Assembly (NCBI GenBank): GCA_024688685.1
Contig: JAILDX010000036.1
Span: forward strand, 1-64,000
Origin: Saccharofermentans sp.
GTDB taxonomy: Bacteria; Bacillota; Clostridia; Saccharofermentanales; Saccharofermentanaceae
Reading direction: 5' to 3'
Length of the DNA stretch: 64,000 nt
The notes beneath the pieces are model-generated. The model searched no databases. It had not been told where the DNA came from and was given only the letters and a program-made list of their open reading frames with translations. The position numbers and the translations under genes are program-made. Each line of letters starts with the position of its first letter. Within the stretch, counting starts at the first letter, position 1. This document shows positions 7,161 through 15,989 of the stretch, piece by piece.

Positions 7161-7840
7161 AAAGGGCAGCTATTTATCATTTTACGGATAAGAGTGAGAT
7201 AAATCCCAGGATATACCTTGATCAAATTGAAAAGATTAAGGCTTTTGCTGAATCTCAAGGTTATATGGCTGAGGATGTCTATTGTGATAAAAGTCTGAAA
7301 AGATGTGATCACAAGGAGTACGCGCACTTAATGGAAAGTGTTGATGCCTATGATGCGATATTTACAAAGGACTATTATCACATCTGTAAGAACACAAAGC
7401 GTTGTGTAAGTATTGCTCGAGATCTGTATGACCGGGGAATTGAGATATACACCGTGGAAAATGGAAAGCTTGCCTTTGAAGATGAGCCGTCTGATAAGCC
7501 TTTGAGAGTAGCAACTTACAACTCTCGTCTTGGTGAATGCCACGAGCATAAAACCACGGTAGAGGTTCAAAATGCTGTTTTGAAGCTATTTGTTGATAAG
7601 AAAACATGCTGGACTCTTGTCGATCAGTATTCTGATGAGAGTGAAATACAAAGGGATGGTTCACAAAAGGAATTGATGAAGCTAATTGCCAACAGAAATA
7701 GGTATGATTTGCTTTTAGTGCACGAGATGAATGATATTCACTGGAGAACGGCACATTTTTGCAGAGTTAGAGAAACACTTCATCTCGATATATTTTCGCT
7801 TCAAGAGGGATTTTTGCAATTTGGGAGTAAGATCGTATGA
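7157..7840 (+). CDS. Tandem degenerate resolvase-fold protein, probably catalytically dead
   Basis: 227 residues made of two halves that each resemble a serine-recombinase N-terminal domain. Half one (1-115) starts KRAAIYHFTDKSEINPR, lining up with the RGVIYARVSTDKDSQK of the active recombinase next door, but Arg-Val-Ser is replaced by Phe-Thr-Asp. It continues with a D-A-I-F-T-K strand like the recombinase's DLVITKALSR, again without the Arg pair. Half two (from about 118) starts LRVATYNSRLGE and has YDLLLVHEMNDI at the equivalent strand. It therefore seems to be a non-catalytic duplicate, joined by ATGA overlaps to both neighbours. Likely roles are partner, inhibitor or directionality factor for the recombinase. 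The duplication and lost residues are visible; the role is inference. Confidence 0.65.
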   Translation: MKRAAIYHFTDKSEINPRIYLDQIEKIKAFAESQGYMAEDVYCDKSLKRCDHKEYAHLMESVDAYDAIFTKDYYHICKNTKRCVSIARDLYDRGIEIYTVENGKLAFEDEPSDKPLRVATYNSRLGECHEHKTTVEVQNAVLKLFVDKKTCWTLVDQYSDESEIQRDGSQKELMKLIANRNRYDLLLVHEMNDIHWRTAHFCRVRETLHLDIFSLQEGFLQFGSKIV

Positions 7841-9525
7841 GTTATGCTGAAGAAATAAGGAAAAGACTTCTATCCGAAGAAAAAACGATGCCGTTGAGGG
7901 GCGTTATATATGCTCGTGTATCGACTGATAAGGACTCTCAAAAGGAATCATGTGCCAATCAGGTGTACGATGCAGAACGATATATACAACGACATCCTAA
8001 TGTTGTGCTGGTTGGCACTTTTGTTGATGATGGGATTTCCGGCAAGAACGATTATAACAGGCCACAATATAATGCGATGCTGCGTATGATTGAAGAGGGG
8101 CGGGTTGATCTGGTTATCACTAAGGCTCTATCTAGATTGAATAGAGATCAACTTAATTCTTTGTTGCTAACAAGCACTTTGGTAGATAATAATGCGACGG
8201 TATTGACGCTGGAGGATAATCAAGTCCATGATTTTGAAGATATAAACAGTGATCTTATTCACTGTATTAACTATGCTATTGATGAACAGTATGTCAAGAG
8301 ACAAAGCATGAATGCTCGTAAAACTCAGGCATTGCGTTGCGATAAAAAGCAACTATCTGCAAAGGATATATCATTTGGTTATTTCTGGGATAGGAATAAA
8401 AAGGACATCATAATTGACGAAGAAAAAGCTGAGATTGTTAGGGAAGTGTTTGAAGACTATGTTTACCGTTCGTCTTCTCCGGCTGAAATATATAAGGAAC
8501 TTAAAAAGCGAGGTCTTGATGTATGTGAAAGAACAGTTACAAATATCCTTTTAAATGAACGGTATATTGGTAGGTTCTATATTAATAAGAAGACGAGTAA
8601 GCTTGGTACTGGGAAGAAGAAGTCACAGATCATTAAATTGCCACCAGAGGAGTGGATCCTTGTAGAACGACCAGATTTAGTGATTGTTGACAAAGAATTG
8701 TTTGAAATGGCTAAAAGAGTTCGCGAGACAAGGAAGAACATATACCATAGACCAGATAAAGCTACAATGCAGGCTTATTTTACAGGTACCCACAAGTATT
8801 CTGCTAAGCTCTATTGTTCTGCTTGTGGCAAGCCTTTTCATTATGATTATGCTGATCGGGATAAGACGATTCCGGTATATAGGATTAGAAAGCACTCGGA
8901 ATGTGAGTCTCGAGTGAAGAAAGTATATGAAGAAAACCTTGATCAGGTAGTAAGTGAGACATTAAAAAGAGTATTTGAACAGCAAAAAAATGTATTCCCG
9001 TCTTTGGCGGATACTTTAACTAAGTGCTTAAAATCGGATGAATATGCTTCAAGAATAGAAAAATTAAAGAAGGATAAAGCATTGAAGATCAAAAGGATCG
9101 ATACTTTGATTGATGCACTTGCTGATGAAGGGTTAACAGATGTTGCAAAGAAAAGAATAATTGATAATCTGAACTCTATGGAAGAGGAAGTACAAGAGAT
9201 TTCAACTAAGATAGATAATTATTACTCATACATTCAGGATGATGAATTAATCAAAAAGAGAATTGAAGGTTTGAGAGCTTCAATTAAAGAATTAAAGAAG
9301 TTCAACAAAATTGACAGAGAACGGATAAAGATCTATATTGAACACATAAGTGTTAGTCCAAATGGTGATTTTGATGTTTATTTAAGAGCCGGTAAATCTT
9401 GGTTACTTGGAGGAGATGGGGCAATGAGAAACCCTCAAAATGCAGCAAGAGATGTGTCAGTACTTTGCAACCAGGGTGCCCCGAATTCAGAGCCGTCAGC
9501 ATATCTGCGCTTTCTGATCCCCTGA
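7837..9525 (+). CDS. Large serine recombinase (site-specific integrase)
   Basis: 562 residues. Resolvase catalytic domain at about 20-165, with YARVSTD (nucleophile Ser29) and LVITKALSRLNRD carrying the conserved arginines. Recombinase domain at about 185-290 (YFWDRN, ERTVTNILLNERYIG). A zinc-ribbon-like segment starts at about 328 (CSACGKPF). A long coiled coil follows at about 370-505. It cuts and joins att sites by a 5'-phosphoserine intermediate to insert or excise the island. The start overlaps the previous gene (ATGA). The frame crosses the island-host junction, so the final residues (about GAPNSEPSAYLRFLIP) are antisense tadA sequence; in the excised circle the C-terminus would differ. 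Large serine recombinases usually need a separate directionality factor for excision, and the preceding gene is a candidate. Confidence 0.93.
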   Translation: MSYAEEIRKRLLSEEKTMPLRGVIYARVSTDKDSQKESCANQVYDAERYIQRHPNVVLVGTFVDDGISGKNDYNRPQYNAMLRMIEEGRVDLVITKALSRLNRDQLNSLLLTSTLVDNNATVLTLEDNQVHDFEDINSDLIHCINYAIDEQYVKRQSMNARKTQALRCDKKQLSAKDISFGYFWDRNKKDIIIDEEKAEIVREVFEDYVYRSSSPAEIYKELKKRGLDVCERTVTNILLNERYIGRFYINKKTSKLGTGKKKSQIIKLPPEEWILVERPDLVIVDKELFEMAKRVRETRKNIYHRPDKATMQAYFTGTHKYSAKLYCSACGKPFHYDYADRDKTIPVYRIRKHSECESRVKKVYEENLDQVVSETLKRVFEQQKNVFPSLADTLTKCLKSDEYASRIEKLKKDKALKIKRIDTLIDALADEGLTDVAKKRIIDNLNSMEEEVQEISTKIDNYYSYIQDDELIKKRIEGLRASIKELKKFNKIDRERIKIYIEHISVSPNGDFDVYLRAGKSWLLGGDGAMRNPQNAARDVSVLCNQGAPNSEPSAYLRFLIP

Positions 9526-10363
9526 CCTCTCCTACGATGATCCTGTCAGGTCTCATCCTGAGAGCGGTCCTTATCATTGTTCCTATTCCGACTTCTCCGG
9601 TCCCGTCAGGGCCCGGAAGCCTTGCTTCCATTCGGACGAGGTTGTTTATGCCCTGAAGATTAAGCTCTGCCGAATCCTCGATCGTTACGACTCTTTCATC
9701 AGAAGGAATAAAAGAGGAAAGAGTGTTGAGAAAGGTTGTCTTACCGGAACCGGTTCCTCCGCACAGGAAGATCGTCTTCCTGTTTTTTACGCATTCAGAA
9801 AGAAATCTTGCTGCTTCCTCGCTGATAAATCCCTGACGTATGAGTGATACGATATCCTGTCTGATGCCTGTAAACTTACGTATGGTTACTATTGGCCCGT
9901 CCGGTGCAATAGGCGGGAGGACGGCATTAGCGCGTGATCCGTCCGGAAGCCGGAGATCAGCTATCGGATTTGCTTCGTTAAGAGGCCTGTTCTGATTGGC
10001 AAAGAAGCAAGATATGACAGTTGTAAGCGTCTGGCTGTCCTTGAACGTGATATCTGACTGATAGAGTTTTCCTGCACGTTCAAAAAAGATGTTGCCCGGA
10101 CCGTTGACCATTATCTCGGTGATCGTCGGATCTTCCATCAACGGTTCGATAACATCAAGTCTTCTCAGACTGTTAAATATCTTCTGAGCAAGATCGCGCC
10201 TGTCATCAAGAGTCATGCTGTATGAACCTGTCTGCTCCAGTATGGCATCAGATATCATCTGCTTGAGTCTTTCATCCGTCGGGTCAGGCTCGTTATGAAG
10301 CGCATTCAGGACATAATATGTCAGTCTTTCCTTAATGACATCAACGTCATATTGCCGGTTCAT
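9353..10363 (-). CDS. Truncated TadA/CpaF secretion ATPase, interrupted by the island
   Basis: Residues 1-298 are a good TadA/CpaF-type type IV pilus/secretion ATPase: Walker A GGTGSGKTT (202-210), the acidic Asp box TIEDSAEL (227-234), Walker B RIIVGEV (274-280) and GHPG (295-298). The histidine box and C-terminal helices, about 80-120 residues in the family, are missing. Instead 38 island-encoded residues follow (CKVLTHLL...). In this state the ATPase is unlikely to work. The gene overlaps the CpaE-like gene upstream by 17 bp, so both belonged to a Tad pilus operon. The rest of that operon would lie beyond the island. Excision of the island could restore the gene. Confidence 0.85.
   Translation of the reverse strand: MNRQYDVDVIKERLTYYVLNALHNEPDPTDERLKQMISDAILEQTGSYSMTLDDRRDLAQKIFNSLRRLDVIEPLMEDPTITEIMVNGPGNIFFERAGKLYQSDITFKDSQTLTTVISCFFANQNRPLNEANPIADLRLPDGSRANAVLPPIAPDGPIVTIRKFTGIRQDIVSLIRQGFISEEAARFLSECVKNRKTIFLCGGTGSGKTTFLNTLSSFIPSDERVVTIEDSAELNLQGINNLVRMEARLPGPDGTGEVGIGTMIRTALRMRPDRIIVGEVRGSESADMLTALNSGHPGCKVLTHLLLHFEGFSLPHLLQVTKIYRLLNKHQNHHLD
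9470..9481. other. Right attachment junction (attR-type) in tadA GHPG codons
   Basis: On the minus strand these bases are the last codons matching the TadA/CpaF family, Gly-His-Pro-Gly (residues 295-298). After them the frame runs into unrelated sequence, where family members normally continue with the histidine box S-L-S-T-x-H-A-N. The crossover therefore lies in or next to this 12-bp stretch. The core dinucleotide cannot be fixed without the left end. Confidence 0.75.
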
Positions 10364-11213
10364 AGTTTTCCTCGTTGATGACGTTCTTTATCTCAATATC
10401 CTTGCCGTTACACGATCTGGATAAGGCAGCAATAAACTCACACATACCAGGTCGATCCTGCGAAACCTCATCAGGGAGCAGAAGGATTATCCTGTTACAT
10501 TTTCCTGCGATCTCAAATACCGCTTTGTTGTTCAATCCTTCTGCTACTATAAGAGCACTGGCATTCTTATCCTTGTCATCAGTCAGAACCTTTGTCTTAG
10601 TTACAAGATTCGAGAATGCTGATACAGGGTGATCGTTGATATCGTCTTTAACCGAAAGACATCCGGGATTAAAGAATCCGCGCTCATCAAGTGCACAGTA
10701 GTCAAGTATGTCAACTGCTTCAAACTTTTTCCTGGATACGTTATTAAGCAGGTCAGTCAGTGATTCGCCGTATTTGGGGGTGCAGTTGACTCTCGAAACA
10801 AGATCGAACCTCAGACAGACATCACAATCCTTGAGACTGGTCAGCTTAGTTCTGATGAAGTTTTCTCTCTCGGAAACGTATACGAACGGTAAAAGGAGCG
10901 TTATACCGTCTGATTCATTTTTAAACGTACGATGTCCCGGATTGATCCTTATGGGTTTAATTATCTTTTTGCAGTCGATCACTCCGTCTTCAAACAGTGG
11001 CAATACCTTGCGCTTATCAGAAAAAGCGTTCTTTCCATACTGACGCTGATCGTATATGATGATGCACTCGTCACAGAGCTTTACAATATGCTGCGTCTCG
11101 GATTCGTTACTGCCGTCAATAACGTATGATTCCGGCAGCCTGACCCTCAGCCGTTCGATGAGTGTTCTCAAGATATACTTGTCTTTCTCGTAAATGATTA
11201 CACCTGTTGTCAT
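10347..11213 (-). CDS. CpaE/TadZ-like Tad-locus protein, degenerate
   Basis: 288 residues if started at the ATG at 11213, which has AAGGAGGT five bases upstream; an in-frame ATG 33 bp earlier has no ribosome site. The N-terminus (MTTGVIIYEKDKYILRTLIERL) reads like an atypical receiver domain, and the remainder has alternating strands and helices as in CpaE/TadZ proteins, which place Tad pilus machinery at the cell pole. No Walker A lysine motif (K-G-G-x-G-K-T/S) is present, so ATP binding seems lost or the family is divergent. Its position just upstream of, and overlapping, tadA is where TadZ/CpaE is found. The family call depends mostly on this context. Confidence 0.5.
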   Translation of the reverse strand: MTTGVIIYEKDKYILRTLIERLRVRLPESYVIDGSNESETQHIVKLCDECIIIYDQRQYGKNAFSDKRKVLPLFEDGVIDCKKIIKPIRINPGHRTFKNESDGITLLLPFVYVSERENFIRTKLTSLKDCDVCLRFDLVSRVNCTPKYGESLTDLLNNVSRKKFEAVDILDYCALDERGFFNPGCLSVKDDINDHPVSAFSNLVTKTKVLTDDKDKNASALIVAEGLNNKAVFEIAGKCNRIILLLPDEVSQDRPGMCEFIAALSRSCNGKDIEIKNVINEENYEPAI

Positions 11214-11295
11214 AGTTACCTCCTTGTTAAGATCGTTGGTTTTCATCTGTGTGGCTTTATGGTATCAGCGCATCTTTTGAAAAAAACTCCGAAAC

Positions 11296-11332
11296 GATAC
11301 GAAAATCGGAAAAGTTGTCATTTTTTCGTATC
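11296..11332. repeat. Inverted repeat in the tad-metK intergenic region
   Basis: GATACGAAAA (11296-11305) and TTTTCGTATC (11323-11332) form a perfect 10-bp repeat around 17 bp. It lies between the divergent CpaE-like gene and metK, 10 bp upstream of the metK promoter. It could be an operator or a weak terminator for incoming transcription. Confidence 0.5.
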
Positions 11333-11341
11333 AAAATTTGT

Positions 11342-11370
11342 TTGACTTGAATGCCATGTTGCTGTAATAT
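11342..11370 (+). promoter_or_regulatory. metK promoter
   Basis: TTGACT and TAATAT are 17 bp apart. The expected transcription start near 11377 is about 30 bases before the SAM riboswitch aptamer, as required for an S-box-controlled transcript. Confidence 0.7.
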
Positions 11371-11406
11371 GATTAAGCTTAAAATTAATAATTATATTAG
11401 TTGACT

Positions 11407-11506
11407 GCTTATCAAGAGAGGTGGAGGGATACGGCCCTATGAAGCCCGGCAACCGCGGAAAGCGGCGGTGCCAAATCCGTCAGGGAGACCTGGAAGATGA
11501 GAAGCG
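11407..11506 (+). promoter_or_regulatory. SAM-I (S-box) riboswitch aptamer
   Basis: The conserved blocks are present in order: CTTATCAAGAGAGGTGGAGG, then GGCCCTATGAAGCCCGGCAACC, then GGTGCCAAATCC, and the closing strand GATGAGAAG. The aptamer binds S-adenosylmethionine. It lies just upstream of metK, the enzyme that makes SAM, so it gives direct end-product control. A terminator hairpin follows at 11520-11550. Confidence 0.95.
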
Positions 11507-11519
11507 ATTATGGATCTTT

Positions 11520-11550
11520 AGTCTTCCTTTTCAAGGGGGACTTTTTGTTT
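11520..11550 (+). terminator. Riboswitch-controlled terminator before metK
   Basis: AGTCTTCCTT pairs with AAGGGGGACT (with G-U pairs), followed directly by TTTTTG TTT. When SAM is bound to the aptamer this hairpin should form and stop transcription before metK. Confidence 0.85.
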
Positions 11551-11589
11551 GTAACGTGACGGGGCAGTACTAAGAAAAGGAGACTGTTT

Positions 11590-12783
11590 ATGCGCAATCG
11601 TAAAGGTAAGTGGCTGTTTACATCGGAATCAGTAACTGAAGGACATCCCGATAAGGTCTGTGATCAGATTTCTGATGCAATACTCGATGAGATCCTTTCG
11701 CAGGATAAGATGGCAAGAGTTGCATGTGAGACATGCTGTACCACGGGTATGGTCCTCGTAATGGGCGAGATCACGACTTCTGCTTATGTTGATATCCCGG
11801 CAATAGTAAGAAGAAAGATCAAGGAGATCGGATATACGGGAAGGGAAGCGGGATTCGATTATAATACCTGCGCCGTTCTTACATCTATTGATGAGCAGTC
11901 CCCTGATATTGCAATGGGTGTTAACAAGTCTTTCGAAGCAAAGCAGAATGGCAGCGATATTGAGGATAACGGTGCGGGCGATCAGGGCATGATGTTCGGT
12001 TATGCAAATGATGATACAGAAGAGTTCATGCCTCTTCCTATATACCTTGCACATAAGCTCTCTCTGAAACTTTCACAGGTCCGCAAGTCTGGAGTTGTTG
12101 ATTTCCTGAGACCTGACGGAAAGAGCCAGGTAACTGTTGAATATGATGGAGACAAGCCGAAGAGGATCGATGCTGTAGTTGTTTCAACTCAGCACAGTCC
12201 TTCCGTTACTGCACAGGAATTAAGAGATTTCGTTATCAAGAATGTTATTGAGCCTGTAATCCCGGCTGAACTGATGGACGATGATACCAAGATATTTGTA
12301 AATCCTACAGGAAGATTTGTCGTAGGCGGACCTCAGGGAGATTCCGGTCTGACAGGACGTAAGATAATCGTAGATACATACGGCGGATTCGGCAGACATG
12401 GCGGCGGAGCTTTCTCCGGTAAGGACCCGACAAAGGTCGACCGTTCCGCAACATATTATGCACGTTATATTGCAAAGAATATTGTCGCAGCCGGACTTGC
12501 TAAGGAATGCGAGGTTCAGTTCGCTTATGCTATCGGCGTAGCAGAGCCTGTGTCTGTTATGGTTGATACTTTCGAGACAGGTGTGATCCCTGATGAGAAG
12601 ATCTGTGAGATCGTAAAGAATACCTTCGATCTGAGACCTGCATCAATCATCCGTGAGCTTGATCTCAGAAGACCGATATACGAGAAGACAGCAGCATATG
12701 GCCATTTTGGAAGAACTGATGTCAGATTCCCGTGGGAAGAGACAAACAAGGCTGCAATTCTTAAGCAGAAGGCCGGCATCTGA
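11590..12783 (+). CDS. metK: S-adenosylmethionine synthetase
   Basis: Makes SAM from methionine and ATP in the cytoplasm. The 397 residues match the family length. Signature features are GHPDK (18-22) in the N-terminal ATP-binding region, GAGDQG (128-133), and the glycine-rich loop starting GGFGRHGG (from residue 265) with SGKDPTKVD after it. AAAAGGAG lies seven bases before the ATG. It is a single-gene transcript controlled by the SAM riboswitch and terminator in its leader. A recD2 gene follows with its own promoter. Confidence 0.98.
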   Translation: MRNRKGKWLFTSESVTEGHPDKVCDQISDAILDEILSQDKMARVACETCCTTGMVLVMGEITTSAYVDIPAIVRRKIKEIGYTGREAGFDYNTCAVLTSIDEQSPDIAMGVNKSFEAKQNGSDIEDNGAGDQGMMFGYANDDTEEFMPLPIYLAHKLSLKLSQVRKSGVVDFLRPDGKSQVTVEYDGDKPKRIDAVVVSTQHSPSVTAQELRDFVIKNVIEPVIPAELMDDDTKIFVNPTGRFVVGGPQGDSGLTGRKIIVDTYGGFGRHGGGAFSGKDPTKVDRSATYYARYIAKNIVAAGLAKECEVQFAYAIGVAEPVSVMVDTFETGVIPDEKICEIVKNTFDLRPASIIRELDLRRPIYEKTAAYGHFGRTDVRFPWEETNKAAILKQKAGI

Positions 12784-12800
12784 TTCTAGAACGTTTGTTC

Positions 12801-12829
12801 TTGAAAAACTCTGATCTTTCTGCTACAAT
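12801..12829 (+). promoter_or_regulatory. recD2 promoter
   Basis: TTGAAA and TACAAT with a 17-bp spacer. The predicted transcription start, about 12836, is 48 bases before the ATG at 12884. Confidence 0.65.
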
Positions 12830-12883
12830 AGCTTAAATCTCATCTGTGTAATTTACTTAGTGACGTTTAAGTGTGGTATTTCT

Positions 12884-15196
12884 ATGCGCATAAATAATAA
12901 GACGCGGGTTTTGTCAGATATTGTCCCGGAAGACAAGGGTAAGAGTTTTGAGGATGTCCTGATAACTTGCAAACATATCTATTGTGATAGGGAAGGTTTT
13001 AAGGCTTTCGTTTGCGAAGGCTCTGTCAGCTGCTGCGCGAAGCTTAAGACCTCTGTATCGGCAGGGGTGACATATAAGGTTTCCGGTTCAGTCGGAGAAT
13101 ACGGTGGAAAGCCTCAGCTTGTCATAACGTCGATGGAGCCTGTCAAAGACGACGATTTTGAGCTTACTCAAAGAGCTGATTTCCTTATCGGGATCTTTGA
13201 GAAAGACGGGCTTTCCGCAAGAACTGCAAAGAAGATATGCAGTCTCTATGGAGACGGATTTGCAGACAAGCTCAAAAACTGTCCGGACGACGTAGCTTTT
13301 GATGTTAAAGGTCTCTCAACTGATCTTGCCCGTGGAATGGGTGAGACTCTTGTCAATGAATGGAGTGTGTATAAGAGATATCTCGATCTCATGATGGCGG
13401 GTCTGTCTTTTAAGCAGGCAAAAAAGTGTGACAGGTATGCGGAAATAACTCCTGAACAGATCTCGGAGAATCCTTTCTGCCTGTCGGTGATAAAGTCCTT
13501 CTCTTTTGATGATCTGAGTGCTCTTTCTGCATCTCGTGATATACCTGAACTTGACAGTTATAAGGTTTTCTCAGCCGTAAGATCAGAACTTATGAAGTAT
13601 CATACATCGACAGCTTCGACTTACGCCGATCCTGAGCAGATAAGAAAGAAGACGTGTGTCGCATTGAAGGTCAGCGACAATGAAGATGATAACAGAGAGA
13701 AGATAAGCCAGGCCTTTTCAGATGCCATTGCAAAAGGCTGCGGTCTTAAGATCTTCTGCGTCTATAAGTTTGAAGAAGGAAAGTGCATTAGCTGTGACTG
13801 GAAAGATGAAGGTGCTCGATTATGCCTGTCTGAGTATTTCCGGGCAGAAGTTACTGTAAAGAAGGAGATCAGGCATTTTGTAAATGCTGATTTCAGTAAG
13901 CCTTCTGATAATAAACTGGATAAAACTATTGCAGATCTTGAGAAAAAGTACGGGATATCTCTTGACGACAAACAAAAGGATGCTGTAAGGCTTTGTATGT
14001 ACAGACCTGTTACAGTCATTACTGGAGGACCCGGAGTCGGCAAGACAACGATAATGGGAATACTTTCCGGATACTTCGATGACAAGGGGATAAAGAGCGT
14101 GTTTGCTGCTCCCACCGGAAGAGCTGCAAAGAGGCTTTCAGAAGCAACCGGGAAGGATGCGTATACTCTTCACAGACTGCTTGATGCAAGACCTGATCCG
14201 CTGGATGATGACAATGGTTTCTTTTTCGCCAGGAACAGCGATAATCCTATTGAAGCCCGTGTGATCGTAGTTGACGAGATGAGCATGGTTGACACTGTTC
14301 TTTTCAGTTATTTCCTGCGGGCTGTCGGAAAGCATACATCCCTTATTCTGATAGGGGATCCCGATCAGCTGCCTTCTGTTGGCTGTGGCAATGTTCTGTC
14401 TGATATTATTGCGTCCGGAGTCATTCCCTGCGTAAGCCTGGATACTGTTCACAGACACAGTGACGGAGGAGATATAGCATCTAATGCTATCCGTGTTCTG
14501 GAGGGAAAGGAACTGGTCGACGGAACCGACTTTAAGGTGATCACATGCAAGGATAATGAGGAAGCGTTAAGAACAGTAAGCGATATCTATCTGACAAAGA
14601 TCATAGAGGCTGATCCTGATATTATGATCCTTTCACCAACTAAGAAGGAAGACAAACCGCTGAGTACATACAGTCTCAATAAGCTTCTCCAGACAATAAG
14701 TCACACCCCGGAAGACACGGCAGGCCTTACGAAGACCGGATTCGGAAGCTTTGTAACAGGCGACAGGGTCATTCAGATCAAGAACAACTACTCTCTCGAG
14801 TATTTCGATCCTTCAAAGAATGAGATCTCTGAGGGTGTGTTTAACGGAGAGATAGGAACAATCACAGGTATCGACGATATTTCAGGTGTGATCACAGTCA
14901 GGTTTGAGGATGGCAAGAAGGTCGATTATTCCAGAGAGAATACTGATAACATTGAACTGGCATATTCCATAACGGTTCATAAATCCCAGGGGTGTGAGTT
15001 CAGTGACGTGGTGATCGTTCTTGGCGACATGTATTATGAACTCTTCAGACGCAATCTCCTGTATACTGCAGTAACGCGTGGTAAGAACCGTGTCACTATA
15101 ATTGAGACAGGAGGATCACTAAGCAGATTTCTTAATTCAAAACTTCTGAGTGAGCGTAAGACTTCGCTCAGAGAGTTATTGGAACAACTCAGATAA
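12884..15196 (+). CDS. recD2: RecD2-type ATP-dependent DNA helicase
   Basis: A superfamily 1B, 5'-3' helicase of the RecD2 type that acts in replication and repair without RecBC. N-terminal OB-like and helical region (1-350), then helicase core: Walker A TGGPGVGKTT (380-389), a FAAPTGRAAKRL motif, Walker B VDEMSMVD, GDPDQLPSVG, and the C-terminal UvrD-like part with a TVHKSQGCEF motif and AVTRGK near the end. About 770 residues is typical. The ATG at 12884 gives MRINNKTRV; an in-frame GTG at 12860 is an alternative, and neither has a clear ribosome site. A ComFC-like gene follows 22 bp after the stop. Confidence 0.93.
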   Translation: MRINNKTRVLSDIVPEDKGKSFEDVLITCKHIYCDREGFKAFVCEGSVSCCAKLKTSVSAGVTYKVSGSVGEYGGKPQLVITSMEPVKDDDFELTQRADFLIGIFEKDGLSARTAKKICSLYGDGFADKLKNCPDDVAFDVKGLSTDLARGMGETLVNEWSVYKRYLDLMMAGLSFKQAKKCDRYAEITPEQISENPFCLSVIKSFSFDDLSALSASRDIPELDSYKVFSAVRSELMKYHTSTASTYADPEQIRKKTCVALKVSDNEDDNREKISQAFSDAIAKGCGLKIFCVYKFEEGKCISCDWKDEGARLCLSEYFRAEVTVKKEIRHFVNADFSKPSDNKLDKTIADLEKKYGISLDDKQKDAVRLCMYRPVTVITGGPGVGKTTIMGILSGYFDDKGIKSVFAAPTGRAAKRLSEATGKDAYTLHRLLDARPDPLDDDNGFFFARNSDNPIEARVIVVDEMSMVDTVLFSYFLRAVGKHTSLILIGDPDQLPSVGCGNVLSDIIASGVIPCVSLDTVHRHSDGGDIASNAIRVLEGKELVDGTDFKVITCKDNEEALRTVSDIYLTKIIEADPDIMILSPTKKEDKPLSTYSLNKLLQTISHTPEDTAGLTKTGFGSFVTGDRVIQIKNNYSLEYFDPSKNEISEGVFNGEIGTITGIDDISGVITVRFEDGKKVDYSRENTDNIELAYSITVHKSQGCEFSDVVIVLGDMYYELFRRNLLYTAVTRGKNRVTIIETGGSLSRFLNSKLLSERKTSLRELLEQLR

Positions 15197-15218
15197 CACC
15201 TGTTGTCAGAGACAACAA

Positions 15219-15983
15219 ATGAGAACAATGATAATGAAGGAAGCGGCAAGCTTTCTTATTCCGTACAGATGTGATATCTGCAACGGTTATTCGGATATAG
15301 AGAAGAGCACGGGATATCTTGATTCACTCTACAGGAGAGTGTATTCGGGTGAGCGGGGTTTTCATATCTGCAGCAGATGTCTGCTTGGGATCGTTCCCAA
15401 GAGCTGTGACAAACGCTGGTTTACATGCCTCTCCAATCCGCTTGACGAAGATGAGTATAATGATCTGACACTCTTTATGCCATTTGAATACAGCGGTGTG
15501 GTTGACAAAGCTCTTCCCAGAGTGAAGTTTGATAACAGAAGAGAGATAGCACGGCTGTTTGGTATCCTGCTGGGCGAGATAATCAGGCAGGAGGGCATAA
15601 CTGCTGACTTGATCGTTCCAGTTCCTTTATCTGAGCAAAGATTCAGGGAAAGAGGCTTCAATCAGGCTGAAGAGATAGCATATCCGGTTTCGGTAATATG
15701 CAGTATTCCGATGGGGAATAATGCTCTTTTCAGAACCCGTAACACAGGGAGACAGTCAGATATCAGGGATACGGCCATGAGGGCTGTAAATATGAGCGGG
15801 GCTTTTGAGGTCAGCAGTGAATGGGATATTACAGGGTTAAGGATCCTGCTTATAGATGATGTCGCTACTACCGGCAATACTTTGAGGGAGTGTGCGGTTG
15901 AACTCTATGGGAACGGAGCTGCTGATGTTCTGTGTTGTGCGTTTTCCGGGAACAGACAGTTAAAAAATGATGAACCATTCTGA
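15219..15983 (+). CDS. ComFC-like phosphoribosyltransferase-fold protein
   Basis: 254 residues. An N-terminal zinc finger region (CDICNGY ... CSRC ... C, about residues 17-62) precedes a phosphoribosyltransferase fold whose signature LLIDDVATTGNTLRECA lies near residues 208-224. FRERGFNQAEEIA, about 145-157, is characteristic of ComF/GntX proteins. ComFC is needed for DNA uptake in competent bacteria and is present in many that are not known to be competent. The frame is open further upstream, but the ATG at 15219 lies just after recD2; another ATG at 15234 is possible. A perfect 7-bp hairpin TGTTGTC-aga-GACAACA (15201-15217) sits immediately before the start and could affect translation. Confidence 0.85.
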   Translation: MRTMIMKEAASFLIPYRCDICNGYSDIEKSTGYLDSLYRRVYSGERGFHICSRCLLGIVPKSCDKRWFTCLSNPLDEDEYNDLTLFMPFEYSGVVDKALPRVKFDNRREIARLFGILLGEIIRQEGITADLIVPVPLSEQRFRERGFNQAEEIAYPVSVICSIPMGNNALFRTRNTGRQSDIRDTAMRAVNMSGAFEVSSEWDITGLRILLIDDVATTGNTLRECAVELYGNGAADVLCCAFSGNRQLKNDEPF

Positions 15984-15989
15984 TTTAAG

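Larger units (their letters stand above)
1..9481. mobile_element. Genomic island (right-hand part), serine-recombinase type
   Basis: This A/T-rich block differs in codon use from the rest of the window: its genes favour A/T-ending codons, while later genes use many C/G-ending ones. It ends in a large serine recombinase, and the tadA/cpaF reading frame is broken exactly at the junction. The left end and the missing 3' half of tadA are not visible, so the island starts upstream of position 1. Cargo is a dynamin-like fragment, a WYL regulator, two DUF1232-like micro-proteins, a HEPN-ending protein and the integration module. The HTH gene at 5890-6261 has base use closer to the host, so the block could be two nested insertions. 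The right boundary is well supported; unity of the block is inference. Confidence 0.75.
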
